Shown in pieces: positions 44,703-53,974 of a stretch of DNA of 64,000 bases. The position numbers and the translations under genes were made by a program. The notes below the pieces were generated by a model that saw only the letters and a program-made list of their open reading frames with translations, was not told where the DNA came from and searched no databases. Each line of letters begins with the position of its first letter. The first letter of the stretch is position 1. Source of the stretch: Rhodanobacteraceae bacterium (GTDB taxonomy: Bacteria; Pseudomonadota; Gammaproteobacteria; Xanthomonadales; Rhodanobacteraceae); the NCBI GenBank assembly GCA_016790075.1, contig JAEUPP010000080.1, positions 1 to 64,000 of the forward strand. Direction: 5' to 3'.

Positions 44703-46334
44703 TCAGCCGAGGCTGCGTGCGGTGTTGATGACGTTGATGCCGTTGAAACGCGCCGTCGACGAGCCATGCGAGACCGCCGAAACCTGGCCGGGCTGGCCCT
44801 TGCCGTCGAAGAACGAGCCGCCGAGGCGGTAGTCGTCCTTGTCGCAGACTGCGACGCAGGCGTTCCAGAATTCCGGCGTGCGGGTCTGGTAGGCCACGTC
44901 TTCGATCATTTCCGTGACTTTGCCGTTCTTGATTTCATAGAACAGCTGGCCGCCGTACTGCGCGTTGTAGCGCTGCTGATCGATGGAGAACGAGCCATCA
45001 CCGACAATATAGATGCCGTTTTCTATGTCCTTGATCATGTCGGCCGGGCTCAGCTTGGCCTCGCCCGGAGCCAATGAGACGTTGGCCATGCGCTGGAACT
45101 GCACGCTGGACCAGGAGTCGGCATAACAGCAGCCCTGCGACGCCTTGAGACCGAGTATGTGAGCCTGGTCGCGGATGACCTGGTAGTTGACCAGCTTGCC
45201 CTTGCTGACCAGATCCCAGCGCTGGGTCTTCACGCCTTCGTCGTCATAACCGACTGCGCCCAGCGAGCCTGGCTGGATCTTGTCCGCGAACAGGGTGACC
45301 TTGTCGCTGCCGTACTGGAATTTCTCTTTCCATTTGTCCAGGGTTGCAAAACTGGTTCCGGCGTAGTTGGCCTCGTAGCCGAGCACCCGGTCCAGTTCCA
45401 GCGGATGGCCGACCGACTCGTGAATGGTCAGCCATAGATGCGAAGGGTCGAGCATGAGGTCGTACTTGCCGGGTTTGACCGAGCGCGCCTTGAGCTTTTC
45501 CTGTGCCTGCTTGGCCGCTGCGATGGCGTCGGCAACCATGTCGTAGGAGTTGTTGTAGACCACCGCGCCGCCGGGCAGCGTGACCTTGTCGGCGGCCTTG
45601 GGCTCAAGGTATTCGTAGCCCACGCCGCGCGGGTCGGACAGGCCCTGGCGGATGCGGAACTTGCCGCTGGTCTTGTCGACGGCTGTCACCGTCATCGGTG
45701 CCCAGATGCGGTGCACGTCCTGATCGATATAAGAGCCGTCGGTCGAGGCAAAGTATTTCTGCTCGTTGACCAGGAACAGGGTCGAGTTGATGAAACTGGC
45801 GCCGGCCTTCATTGCGGCGGCATTGACCGCGAGCAGCAGATCGACCTTGTCCTTGATCGGCACTTCCATCGCGTTCTTGACGATAGGCGTCTTCCAGCTG
45901 ACTTCCCCGACGCCCGGGGTCGGCGCCAGCTCGACTGGCTTGGCCTGCAGGCGTGAATTCGCCTTGGCAATCGTCACGGCCTGGCGCGCTGCCTTGGCGA
46001 CGGCATCCGGAGTGGCGATGCTGGTCGCGGCAAAGCCCCAGGTGCCGTTGGCAATCACGCGGACGCCCACGCCGGAGGATTCGGTATTCACGACGTTCTC
46101 GACACGGTCTTCGCGCGTGACGACGAACTGGTTCAGATAACGGCCGATACGCACGTCGCAGTAGCTGGCGCCGCTGGCCTTGGCGGCCTCCAGCGCCGCG
46201 TCGGCAAGCTTCTTCTTGGTAGCGATGTCGACGGTGCTCAGCAGTTCTTCGGCGGCGATGGCGCGGCCGTATACAGGCAGCAGCAACGCACCAAGACCGG
46301 CGCCAGCAAACTGCAGAAAATCGCGTCTGTCCAT
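44703..46334 (-). CDS. TldD family metalloprotease with Tat-type signal
   Basis: A 543-aa protease subunit. The zinc motif HESVGHPLE (HExxxH) is intact, and the C-terminal Gly/Cys-rich part contains GIYIVGDGSFSIDQQRYNAQYG, as in TldD. ATG at 46334 has GGGAGAG upstream and opens MDRRDFLQFAGAGLGALLLPVYGRAIAAE, a typical Tat leader with Arg-Arg followed by a hydrophobic stretch. This suggests export of the folded protein, unlike the cytoplasmic E. coli TldD. Its partner gene is next downstream and lacks a signal, so co-export is possible. First gene of the long minus-strand run. Confidence 0.88.
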   Translation of the reverse strand: MDRRDFLQFAGAGLGALLLPVYGRAIAAEELLSTVDIATKKKLADAALEAAKASGASYCDVRIGRYLNQFVVTREDRVENVVNTESSGVGVRVIANGTWGFAATSIATPDAVAKAARQAVTIAKANSRLQAKPVELAPTPGVGEVSWKTPIVKNAMEVPIKDKVDLLLAVNAAAMKAGASFINSTLFLVNEQKYFASTDGSYIDQDVHRIWAPMTVTAVDKTSGKFRIRQGLSDPRGVGYEYLEPKAADKVTLPGGAVVYNNSYDMVADAIAAAKQAQEKLKARSVKPGKYDLMLDPSHLWLTIHESVGHPLELDRVLGYEANYAGTSFATLDKWKEKFQYGSDKVTLFADKIQPGSLGAVGYDDEGVKTQRWDLVSKGKLVNYQVIRDQAHILGLKASQGCCYADSWSSVQFQRMANVSLAPGEAKLSPADMIKDIENGIYIVGDGSFSIDQQRYNAQYGGQLFYEIKNGKVTEMIEDVAYQTRTPEFWNACVAVCDKDDYRLGGSFFDGKGQPGQVSAVSHGSSTARFNGINVINTARSLG

Positions 46335-46548
46335 ACTCACTCTCCCGATGGGCGCGGTTCGATTCAAGAGGCGTGGGCGCGTCGCGGATGCGTGCGCAGA
46401 CGCCGGGGGCGCCCGATCTTGGGCTAGCGGCGGCCTCCGTGTCCTGTGACGAAGGGCATGGTGCCGGCGATTGTGGTTGCAGCAATCGCGCTCCGGCGTT
46501 CAGGCTGGCGCTGCGGCGAGATGGCTTGGTTTGGCCCTTCGAGCCGGG

Positions 46549-47715
46549 TCAGCCGGGGTGCGACAGTGGCATGCTGGCGTCGCGGCGTCCGGCGATCCAG
46601 GTCTCATGCACGTTCCAGTCGTCATCGAGTATGACGAAGTCAGCCGCATAGCCGGCCTGAATACGGCCATAGCGGTCACCCAGGCCGAGAAATTCCGCTG
46701 CGTAGGTCGATGCCATGCGCGCGGCTTCCGCCAGCGGCAGGCCCAGTTGCTCGACGCTGTTGCGTACCGCACTCAGCATATCCAGGGCTGAGCCGGCCAG
46801 GGCGCCCTGTTCGTTGACACAGCGTCCGTCGCGGACCAGCACGCGCTGGCCGGCCAGGGTGTATTCGCCGCGCTCGCCTCCTACCGGCGGCATGGCGTCG
46901 GTGACCAGGAACAGACGGCCACGCGGCTTGGCACGGAGCGCCGTACGCAAATTCGCCGCATGCACGTGATGGCCGTCGTTGATCAGGCCGCACCAGCTAT
47001 CACGATGATCGAGTGCAGCACCGACGGCACCCGGTTCGCGGCCGCTGATCTGTGTCATCGCGTTGAACAGGTGTGTGACGCCGCGCACGCCGAGCGCGAA
47101 TGCCTGCATGAGCTGCTCGTAGCTGGCTGCCGTATGGCCCGCCGCGACAATGACGCCGCGGCGCACGAAGTCGGCGATGGCGTTGGCGGCGATCTGTTCC
47201 GGGGCCAGGGTGAGCAGGGTGACGCCGTGCTGCAGTGAGGCGGCCAGCTCGATTTCTTCGGCATCTGGCTGGCGAAACTGCGCCGCGTCGTGGGCGCCCC
47301 GGCGCAGCGGTGCGAGATACGGGCCTTCGAGATGGATACCGAGCACGCCGGGCACGCCGGCGGCGATCGCCGCATCGGTGGCGGCGATCGCCGCCGCCAT
47401 GGTCTCGCGCGAGTCGCTGATCAGGGTGGGCAGAAAGCCGGTAGTGCCGTAGCGTCTATGCGCAGTACCGATACGGCGCACTGTTTCGACGGTTGGCGCA
47501 TCGTTGAACAGTACGTCGCCGCCGCCGTTGACCTGGCAATCGATGAAGCCCGGCAGCAGATAACGGCCGTGCAGGTCGTGGCGCAGCGCCGCGGTGGCGT
47601 GCATATCACTTTCGGCCACCAGTCCGCTGATGTGTGCCCCGTCGACCAGTACGGCCAGATCGTCGCGGAAGCCGTCGTCGGTCAGTACACGCGCGTTGAC
47701 GAGGGCGATGCTCAT
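46549..47715 (-). CDS. nagA: N-acetylglucosamine-6-phosphate deacetylase
   Basis: A 388-aa amidohydrolase that removes acetate from GlcNAc-6-phosphate. Visible motifs: LLPGFIDCQVNGGGDVLFND, HLEGPYLAP (metal-ligand Glu), GHTAASYEQL and THLFNAM (His ligands), and VTDAMPPVGG (catalytic Asp). The first metal site has QVNGGG in place of HxH, as is usual for NagA. Its ATG shares a base with the nagB-II stop (TGATG), so the two are coupled. It ends the amino-sugar operon. Confidence 0.93.
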   Translation of the reverse strand: MSIALVNARVLTDDGFRDDLAVLVDGAHISGLVAESDMHATAALRHDLHGRYLLPGFIDCQVNGGGDVLFNDAPTVETVRRIGTAHRRYGTTGFLPTLISDSRETMAAAIAATDAAIAAGVPGVLGIHLEGPYLAPLRRGAHDAAQFRQPDAEEIELAASLQHGVTLLTLAPEQIAANAIADFVRRGVIVAAGHTAASYEQLMQAFALGVRGVTHLFNAMTQISGREPGAVGAALDHRDSWCGLINDGHHVHAANLRTALRAKPRGRLFLVTDAMPPVGGERGEYTLAGQRVLVRDGRCVNEQGALAGSALDMLSAVRNSVEQLGLPLAEAARMASTYAAEFLGLGDRYGRIQAGYAADFVILDDDWNVHETWIAGRRDASMPLSHPG

Positions 47716-48755
47716 CAGACGGTTTCCGTTACCTTGTTCAGATGTGGCGGCAGATCGGGGTTGTAGCCGCGATGCAGGGCCAGCGCATTGCAGGCGCGAT
47801 AGAAGCTTTGCACCTGCAGCAGCGGCGCGCAGGCCGGGTGCACGCGTTCGGGCAGCGGCAGGGTCGTGCCCGCCGGGTTGCCTGGAGCTGCGACGAATAC
47901 CTGTGCGCCGCGCGCGCGGAACTCGGCCGCCGTGGCCAGCGTGCCGTCCTGCGTGCCGTCGTCCTGGGCGAAGACCAGCAGCGGAAAACCGACGCCGATC
48001 AGCGCCATGGGACCGTGCTTGACCTCGGCGGCGCTAAAGGCTTCGGCGTGCAGGCCGCTGGTTTCCTTGAATTTCAACGCGGCCTCCTGGGCCGCCCCCA
48101 GGCCCAGGCCGCGGCCGAGCACGAACAGGTTGCGTGCCCCGGCAAGGCCCGTACTCAAGGCCGACCAGTCGCAGTCCCAACTGCGGGCGAGCACCGCGGG
48201 CAAGGTATTCAGCGCCGCCGCAAGTTCGCGCCGGCTGCCCCAGACGGCCGCGAGCTGCAATAGTGCAGATAAAGTGCACAAGTAGCTTTTTGTAGCGGCC
48301 ACGCTGCGCTCGGGGCCGGCGTGAAGTGCGATCACATCATGCGCTACGGCGGCAAGCGGTGAGTCTTCGGTATTGACGAGAGCAAGCACCTGCGCGCCGG
48401 CCGCCCGTGCGGCCTCGGCATTGCGCACAAGATCGGGACTCTTGCCCGACTGCGAGATCGCGACGAACAGTGCATCGCGCAATTGCAGCGGTGCGGCATA
48501 GACCGAGCTCACCGACGGCGAGGCGGATGCGGTGCTCAGGCCCAGCTGGGTCTCAAACAGATACTTCGCGAACGTGGCCGCATGATCGGAGCTGCCGCGG
48601 GCACAGGTCACGATGAAGCGCGGCGCGCGCGTGCGCAGGCGTGCGGCGAGTTTTTCCAGCGCGGGCCCATTGGCGTCAAGCTGCGCGCTGATCAGTGCGG
48701 CGCTGCTCTGGGCTTCGCGGAACATCCAGGTGCTTTCGAGGGTGGGCAGGTTCAT
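47715..48755 (-). CDS. SIS-domain glucosamine-6-phosphate deaminase (NagB-II type)
   Basis: A 346-aa protein with two SIS sugar-isomerase domains: FIVTCARGSSDHAATFAKYLFE and AISQSGKSPDLV in the first, LFVLGRGLGLGAAQEAALKFKE in the second. This is the isomerase half of GlmS without the glutaminase domain, and in Xanthomonas and Shewanella the same arrangement next to nagA is the NagB-II deaminase that makes fructose-6-phosphate and ammonia. It starts 20 bases after the GntR regulator gene. Confidence 0.9.
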   Translation of the reverse strand: MNLPTLESTWMFREAQSSAALISAQLDANGPALEKLAARLRTRAPRFIVTCARGSSDHAATFAKYLFETQLGLSTASASPSVSSVYAAPLQLRDALFVAISQSGKSPDLVRNAEAARAAGAQVLALVNTEDSPLAAVAHDVIALHAGPERSVAATKSYLCTLSALLQLAAVWGSRRELAAALNTLPAVLARSWDCDWSALSTGLAGARNLFVLGRGLGLGAAQEAALKFKETSGLHAEAFSAAEVKHGPMALIGVGFPLLVFAQDDGTQDGTLATAAEFRARGAQVFVAAPGNPAGTTLPLPERVHPACAPLLQVQSFYRACNALALHRGYNPDLPPHLNKVTETV

Positions 48756-48775
48756 GAGGTTTCCGAAAGGCTGGC

Positions 48776-49528
48776 TCAGGTGCCGGTAAGCTCGGCGACG
48801 AAGTCGTACATGTCGCCGCGATACCAGGAGCAGGTGAATTCCACCGCACGGCCGTCGTCGAGGAAGCCGCGGCGTTCGATCAGCAGCCCGGCCGCGCCGA
48901 CGGCGACATCGAGCTGGCGTGCCTGATCCGCATCGAAGTTGATGGCGCGCAGACGCTGCAACGCGCGTTGCGGGCGCAGGCCGTTCTGATCCAGGGTTGC
49001 GTAGAGCGAGTCGACAACGAGCTCGGGGTCGGGCAGCAGGCTCAGAGGTACCGCAGTGCGCTCCAGCGCCAGCGGCTGCTCGCCCGCATAACGCAGGCGG
49101 TACAGGCGCGCAACGCGTGCGCCGGGCGACAGGGACAGCGCCATCGCTTCCTGTGGCGTCACCTCGCCGCTGCCGCGGCTCAGGAACACGGAGCGCGGAT
49201 TCATGCCGCGGGCGCGCAGGTCGTCGCTGAAGCTGGTCAGGCGCGAAAACGATTTGACAATCCGTCCTGCGACAAAGGTGCCGGCGCCCTGGCGCTGGAT
49301 CAGCACATCGTCAGCCACGAGTCCGGCAATGGCCTTGCGCACGGTTACGCGCGACAACGCCAGCTGCTGTGCGAGGTCGCGCTCGCTGGGCAGCGCTGAA
49401 CCCGGCGGCAGATCACCCGCGGCGATCGCACGCTCGATCAGGTTGCGCACGCGCATCCAGGCAAGGCCGCGATGTGCCGCCTTTTCGCGGCTCAGCTGGC
49501 GCCAGATTTTGAGCAGGGGAGTGGACAT
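48776..49528 (-). CDS. GntR family regulator (NagR/NagQ type)
   Basis: A 250-aa HutC-type GntR repressor. The winged helix is at about 20-85 (LPPGSALPSERDLAQQLALSRVTVRKAIAGLV, GAGTFVAG), followed by a UTRA effector domain (SFSRLTSFSDDLRARGM, RLYRLRYAGEQPLALERTAVPL, FTCSWYRGDMYDF). It heads the nagB-II-nagA operon, so its ligand is probably an amino-sugar phosphate. ATG at 49528 is chosen; a TTG at 49546 in frame is possible. If TATTGT at 49537-49542 is the -10 box, the transcript would be nearly leaderless. A motif shared with the zwf promoter overlaps this spot. Confidence 0.9.
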   Translation of the reverse strand: MSTPLLKIWRQLSREKAAHRGLAWMRVRNLIERAIAAGDLPPGSALPSERDLAQQLALSRVTVRKAIAGLVADDVLIQRQGAGTFVAGRIVKSFSRLTSFSDDLRARGMNPRSVFLSRGSGEVTPQEAMALSLSPGARVARLYRLRYAGEQPLALERTAVPLSLLPDPELVVDSLYATLDQNGLRPQRALQRLRAINFDADQARQLDVAVGAAGLLIERRGFLDDGRAVEFTCSWYRGDMYDFVAELTGT

Positions 49529-49535
49529 GGGTCCA

Positions 49536-49556
49536 GACAATACCAATTGGCTACCA
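49536..49556 (-). promoter_or_regulatory. Operator-like motif upstream of nagR
   Basis: On the minus strand the sequence is TGGTA-N6-TGGTATTGTC, identical in layout to the motif at 49759-49779 on the plus strand. It overlaps the probable -10 region of the nagR operon. Confidence 0.65.
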
Positions 49557-49750
49557 CATTCGTAAAGCGGTCGCGACCGGTCAGCACCACGAAGGTAGCC
49601 TGCCCGGCCAACATGCGATCAGCCTTGCCCCGCCGCAAGGGGCGAAGCAATGGCGCATCTGCAGGGTTGTGTATCAGGAAGCGAGCCCGTCAGTGGGGCG
49701 GCGAGTCCGTCGGTACAAGGCTGATACGGTGGGACGGTACGGCCAGTCTG

Positions 49751-49778
49751 TTGCAAGATGGTATTTTAGTGGTATTGT
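49751..49778 (+). promoter_or_regulatory. Candidate zwf promoter
   Basis: TTGCAA at 49751-49756 and TATTGT at 49773-49778, 16 bases apart, resemble -35 and -10 boxes and lie about 27 bases before the GTG start. The operator-like motif fills the spacer and -10 box, so binding there would block RNA polymerase. Confidence 0.5.
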
Positions 49779-49779
49779 C
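49759..49779 (+). promoter_or_regulatory. Operator-like motif upstream of zwf
   Basis: TGGTA-N6-TGGTATTGTC, the second copy of the motif found in front of nagR. The shared layout suggests that the GntR regulator binds both promoters. Confidence 0.65.
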
Positions 49780-49804
49780 ACTGCGACCCTGCCAGGAGTG
49801 TTTC

Positions 49805-51280
49805 GTGACTGCACCCGCCAGCCAAGTCGATCCCTTCGATCTCGTTATTTTCGGCGGCACCGGTGACCTCGCGGTGCGCAAGTTGCTGCCCGCGCTATAC
49901 CACCGTTATGCCGATGGCCAGATTCAGCCCGGCAGCCGTGTCATCGGCGTCGCCCGCGATGCGCTGGCGCAGGCGGAGTACAGCGCGCGCGTCCGTGCCG
50001 CGGTGATCAAGTCCCTGGGTGAGGATCTGCCCGAAGCCACCCTGCTGGGTTTTCTGGAACTGGTTTCCTACTGCGCGCTGGATGCACGCAAGGACGCGGG
50101 TTGGGACGAATTCGCGCGCATGGTCGGTGCTTCGCCCGAACGCGTCTGCGTGTTCTATCTGGCCACCAGTCCCGAGATTTTCGTGCCGATCTGCGAGCGG
50201 CTGCGGGAGCGCGGCCTCAACCATGCGCGCGTGCGGGTGGTTGTGGAGAAGCCCATAGGCCGCGACCTGAAATCGGCGACCGCAATCAACGACGCGCTGG
50301 GCCGCTGTTTCGCCGAGCAGCAGACTTTCCGCATCGATCACTATCTCGGCAAGGAAACCGTACAGAACCTGGTCGCTCTGCGTTTTGGCAATGCCCTGTT
50401 TGAACCGTTGTGGAATGCGGAGAACATCGATCATGTGCAGATCACGGTAGCCGAGGCTCTGGGGGTCGAATGGCGTGGCGGTTTCTACGACGGCGCGGGC
50501 GCGCTGCGCGATATGGTGCAGAACCACCTGCTGCAGCTGCTTTGCCTGGTCGCGATGGAGCCGCCCGCCTCGCTCGCGCCGGATGCGATCCGCGACGAAA
50601 AGCTCAAGGTGCTGCGTGCGCTCAAGCCCATCGACGAACGCAACGCGGCGCAGTATTCGGTGCGTGGCCAATACCGCGCCGGCGCCTCGAACGGGGGCGC
50701 GGTATTGGGCTATCTCGACGAAGTTGGGCGCCCGGATTCCCGCACCGAAACCTTCGTCGCGCTCAAGGCGGAGCTACGCAACTGGCGCTGGGCCGGCGTG
50801 CCGTTCTACCTGCGCACGGGCAAGCGCCTGCCGGAAAGGGTTTCGGAAATCGTCATTACGTTCCGTGCGATTCCGCATTCGATCTTTGGCGAGCAGGCCG
50901 GTCCGATCTCGTCGAACAAGCTGGTGCTGCGGCTGCAGCCGGACGAAGGGGTAAAACTCTGGCTGATGAACAAATACCCCGGGCCTGGCGGCTTGCGCCT
51001 GCGCCGCGTAGCGCTGGACATGAGCTTTGCGGAGGCGTTCGGGGTGCGCAATCCCGATGCCTACGAACGCCTGCTCATGGATGTAGTGCGCGGCAACCCG
51101 ACCCTGTTCATGCGCCGCGATGAAGTGGAGGCCGCCTGGGCCTGGGCCGATCCCATACTCGCGGCCTGGGAGGCTGGCCACGAAGCCCCCAAGACCTATA
51201 CCGCTGGTACCTGGGGGCCTAGCGCGGCCATCGCACTGATAGAACGAGACGGAAGAACCTGGCATGAAGATGCACCTTGA
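49805..51280 (+). CDS. zwf: Glucose-6-phosphate 1-dehydrogenase
   Basis: A 491-aa enzyme that oxidises glucose-6-phosphate to 6-phosphogluconolactone with NAD(P). The start is GTG at 49805, six bases after AGGAG; this gives a family-typical length, while the long open frame upstream to 49472 is not coding. The nucleotide site is FGGTGDLAVRKLLPALY, and the catalytic signature RIDHYLGKETVQNL is complete. It overlaps pgl by 17 bases. First gene of the Entner-Doudoroff operon or operon pair. Confidence 0.96.
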   Translation: MTAPASQVDPFDLVIFGGTGDLAVRKLLPALYHRYADGQIQPGSRVIGVARDALAQAEYSARVRAAVIKSLGEDLPEATLLGFLELVSYCALDARKDAGWDEFARMVGASPERVCVFYLATSPEIFVPICERLRERGLNHARVRVVVEKPIGRDLKSATAINDALGRCFAEQQTFRIDHYLGKETVQNLVALRFGNALFEPLWNAENIDHVQITVAEALGVEWRGGFYDGAGALRDMVQNHLLQLLCLVAMEPPASLAPDAIRDEKLKVLRALKPIDERNAAQYSVRGQYRAGASNGGAVLGYLDEVGRPDSRTETFVALKAELRNWRWAGVPFYLRTGKRLPERVSEIVITFRAIPHSIFGEQAGPISSNKLVLRLQPDEGVKLWLMNKYPGPGGLRLRRVALDMSFAEAFGVRNPDAYERLLMDVVRGNPTLFMRRDEVEAAWAWADPILAAWEAGHEAPKTYTAGTWGPSAAIALIERDGRTWHEDAP

Positions 51281-52031
51281 TACTGTGCGCGAGCCCGCTA
51301 TCCGCCGCCGGGACCTGCATGCGAACCTGATCGAGCATGCCTATGCGGACAGCGCGACGCTGGCGCGTGCGCTGGCTTTGGCTGTGGCCTGCGATCTGCG
51401 TGACGCCATACTTACCCGTGGTATCGGCCTGCTCGCGGTGTCGGGCGGTTCCACGCCGCGCCAGTTCCTGCGAGAGCTGGGCCGTCTGCGCCTGGACTGG
51501 TCGCGCGTGGTCGTGACCCTGGTCGATGAGCGTTGGGCCGCACCGGATGAGGCGCGCTCGAATGCGCGTCTGCTGCGGGAAACGTTGTTCTCCGGTCCCG
51601 CCGCGGCGGCGCGCTTCGAGCCACTGTTCGAGCCCGCGCGTGATCCCGCTGCCGCCCTGCTGCGTATCGCACGGCGTATTGATGCGCTGCCGCTGCCCTT
51701 TGATGTGGTCGTGCTCGGCATGGGCAGCGATGGCCATACCGCTTCGCTGTTTCCCGGTGGCGATACGCTGGCGCAGGCACTGGACCCGCATGGCCGCGAC
51801 CGCGTGCTCGCATTGAACGCGCCGGGCGCGCAAGAGCCGCGTGTCACGCTGACCTTGCCGACCCTGCTCGCGACGGCGGCGTTGTATCTGCATATCGAAG
51901 GTCAGGAAAAACGCAGTGTGCTGGCGCGTGCCCTGGCGCCGCAGACACGCAGCGAGGACATGCCGATACGCGCCGTGGTGAAGTGCGCCGGTGAGCCCTT
52001 GCGCATGTATTGGTGTTCTGGTGAACGCTAG
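51264..52031 (+). CDS. pgl: 6-phosphogluconolactonase
   Basis: A 255-aa enzyme that hydrolyses 6-phosphogluconolactone. Motifs: GLLAVSGGSTPRQFLREL, VVVTLVDERWAAPDEARSN and VVLGMGSDGHTASLFPGG. The ATG lies inside the end of zwf (17-base overlap), so translation is coupled. An AT-rich gap of 119 bases separates it from edd, so edd-eda may have its own promoter. Confidence 0.95.
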   Translation: MKMHLDTVREPAIRRRDLHANLIEHAYADSATLARALALAVACDLRDAILTRGIGLLAVSGGSTPRQFLRELGRLRLDWSRVVVTLVDERWAAPDEARSNARLLRETLFSGPAAAARFEPLFEPARDPAAALLRIARRIDALPLPFDVVVLGMGSDGHTASLFPGGDTLAQALDPHGRDRVLALNAPGAQEPRVTLTLPTLLATAALYLHIEGQEKRSVLARALAPQTRSEDMPIRAVVKCAGEPLRMYWCSGER

Positions 52032-52065
52032 GCGTATTCGCGGGGGCTGCCAGGTCTGTCTTCGG

Positions 52066-52130
52066 ATTTAATGCTAAATTAAAAAGTTAATTTTTATATC
52101 TGGCATTAATCTAATTTGTTGGCATAAAGT
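52066..52130 (+). promoter_or_regulatory. AT-rich control region before edd
   Basis: A sharply AT-rich 65-base patch in GC-rich surroundings. It holds two nested dyads: TTAATGC at 52068-52074 with GCATTAA at 52103-52109, and AATTAA at 52077-52082 with TTAATT at 52087-52092. It probably contains the edd promoter and an operator. No -35/-10 pair could be fixed with confidence. Confidence 0.45.
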
Positions 52131-52150
52131 GGCGGGCGATGGAGTAAGCG

Positions 52151-53974
52151 ATGGCATTGAACCCTACCCTGGCTGCGGTCACGCGTGCGATCGACGAGCG
52201 TAGCCGCGCGACCCGCGAACGCTATCTGGATCGCATCGCCCAGGCACGTAGTTCCGGGCCACGGCGCAATCGCCTGTCCTGCGGCAACCTTGCCCATGGC
52301 TTCGCTGCTTGCGCGGCGCTGGACAAGCAGCGGCTGCGCGACGGGGTTGCGCCCAACCTGGGCATCGTGACCGCGTACAACGACATGTTGTCCGCGCACC
52401 AGCCGTATGAGCGTTATCCCGCACTGATCCGCGCTGCAGCGCGCGCGCTGGGTGCGACGGCAGAAGTGGCTGGCGGTGCGCCGGCCATGTGCGACGGGGT
52501 CACGCAGGGCCGTACCGGCATGGAGCTGTCGCTTTTTTCGCGCGACACCATTGCACTGGCCAGCGGCGTGGCGCTGTCGCATGACATGTTTGACGCGGTG
52601 CTGTTCCTGGGCATTTGCGACAAGATCGTGCCGGGCCTGCTGATTGCGGCGCTGCATTTCGGCCATCTGCCTGCGGTGTTCGTGCCGGCCGGCCCCATGC
52701 CCAGCGGCGCTAGCAACGATGAGAAGGCGCGCGTGCGTCAGCGTTATGCCGAGGGTCTGGCGACACAGGCCGAACTGCTCGATGTTGAAGCGCGTTCGTA
52801 TCATGCGCCGGGCACCTGCACGTTCTACGGGACTGCAAACTCCAATCAGATGCTGATGGAGATCATGGGCCTGCAATTGCCCGGGTCGAGTTTTGTCCAT
52901 CCGGATACGGAATTGCGCGATGCACTGACCGCTGCCGCGGTAGAACGGGCGCTCGCGATCACGGCGCTGGGAGACAGCTATCTGCCGGTCGGCCGTATCA
53001 TCGATGCGCGCGCCGTCGTGAATGGTGTCGTAGGCCTGCATGCGACCGGTGGTTCCACCAATCATCTGCTGCATCTGGTCGCGATTGCGCGTGCCGCAGG
53101 ACTGGAGCTGCGGCTCGAGGACTTCGACGCGCTTGCGCGTGTTGTGCCCCTGCTTGCGCGGGTCTATCCCAATGGCAGCGCCGATGTGAACCAGTTCCAC
53201 TCGGCCGGTGGCATGGGTTTTCTTATCGCTCAACTGCTGGATGCCGGGCTGCTGCACGATATTGCGACGGTTGCAGGCGATGGCATGGAGCACTATCGCA
53301 GGGCGCCGTTGCTGAAGGCTGACAAGAGCCTGCAATGGACGGCGTCCACGCGCGAAAGCCTGGATGCGGCAACGCTGCGTCCGGTGACGAATCCATTCCG
53401 TGCGGATGGTGGTCTGCGTCTGCTCACCGGCAATCTGGGCCGTGCCGTGATCAAGGTGTCGGCCGTGCCCGACGACCGGCTTGGCGTCGAAGCGCCGGCG
53501 CGTGTATTCGATGATCAGGACGCGGTACAGAAGGCCTTCGATCGCGGCGAGTTCACTGAAGACGTGGTCGTAGTCGTGCGCTACCAGGGACCGCGTGCGA
53601 ACGGCATGCCGGAGCTGCACAAGCTAACCCCGGCGCTGGGGGTATTGCAGGGGCGTGGGCTGCGTGTCGCGCTGGTGACCGATGGTCGTATGTCCGGAGC
53701 TTCGGGCAAGGTTCCGGCGGCGATCCATCTGACTCCCGAAGCCGCCTGCGGCGGGCCGATTGCACGGCTGCGCGATGGCGACCGCGTACGTGTCTGCGCG
53801 CTGAGCGGGCAGATCGAGGCGCTGGTCGACGCAGACGAGTGGAATGCGCGGACACCGGCTGCGGTTGATCTTGCGCCGAACCAGTGGGGTCTCGGCCGCG
53901 AAATGTTCGCGATCTTCCGGGCTCAGGTCAGTGCAGCGGATACCGGTGCCACGATTTTCGGAGCGGTCGAATGA
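52151..53974 (+). CDS. edd: 6-phosphogluconate dehydratase
   Basis: A 607-aa iron-sulfur dehydratase that turns 6-phosphogluconate into 2-keto-3-deoxy-6-phosphogluconate. Family motifs: [62 protein letters not shown] and [12 protein letters not shown], with Cys residues placed for the cluster, and [15 protein letters not shown]. The stop overlaps the eda ATG (ATGA), so they are coupled. It follows zwf-pgl and completes the Entner-Doudoroff route with eda. Confidence 0.96.
   Translation: MALNPTLAAVTRAIDERSRATRERYLDRIAQARSSGPRRNRLSCGNLAHGFAACAALDKQRLRDGVAPNLGIVTAYNDMLSAHQPYERYPALIRAAARALGATAEVAGGAPAMCDGVTQGRTGMELSLFSRDTIALASGVALSHDMFDAVLFLGICDKIVPGLLIAALHFGHLPAVFVPAGPMPSGASNDEKARVRQRYAEGLATQAELLDVEARSYHAPGTCTFYGTANSNQMLMEIMGLQLPGSSFVHPDTELRDALTAAAVERALAITALGDSYLPVGRIIDARAVVNGVVGLHATGGSTNHLLHLVAIARAAGLELRLEDFDALARVVPLLARVYPNGSADVNQFHSAGGMGFLIAQLLDAGLLHDIATVAGDGMEHYRRAPLLKADKSLQWTASTRESLDAATLRPVTNPFRADGGLRLLTGNLGRAVIKVSAVPDDRLGVEAPARVFDDQDAVQKAFDRGEFTEDVVVVVRYQGPRANGMPELHKLTPALGVLQGRGLRVALVTDGRMSGASGKVPAAIHLTPEAACGGPIARLRDGDRVRVCALSGQIEALVDADEWNARTPAAVDLAPNQWGLGREMFAIFRAQVSAADTGATIFGAVE

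Noticed and set aside
52095-52130. Sigma-54 promoter before edd
   Set aside because: TGGCA-like strings occur but no matching GC element at the required spacing was found.
52106-53620. 504-codon open frame on the minus strand opposite edd
   Set aside because: edd has full family motifs in the other strand; long antisense frames are expected in GC-rich genes and this one shows no domain or start signal.
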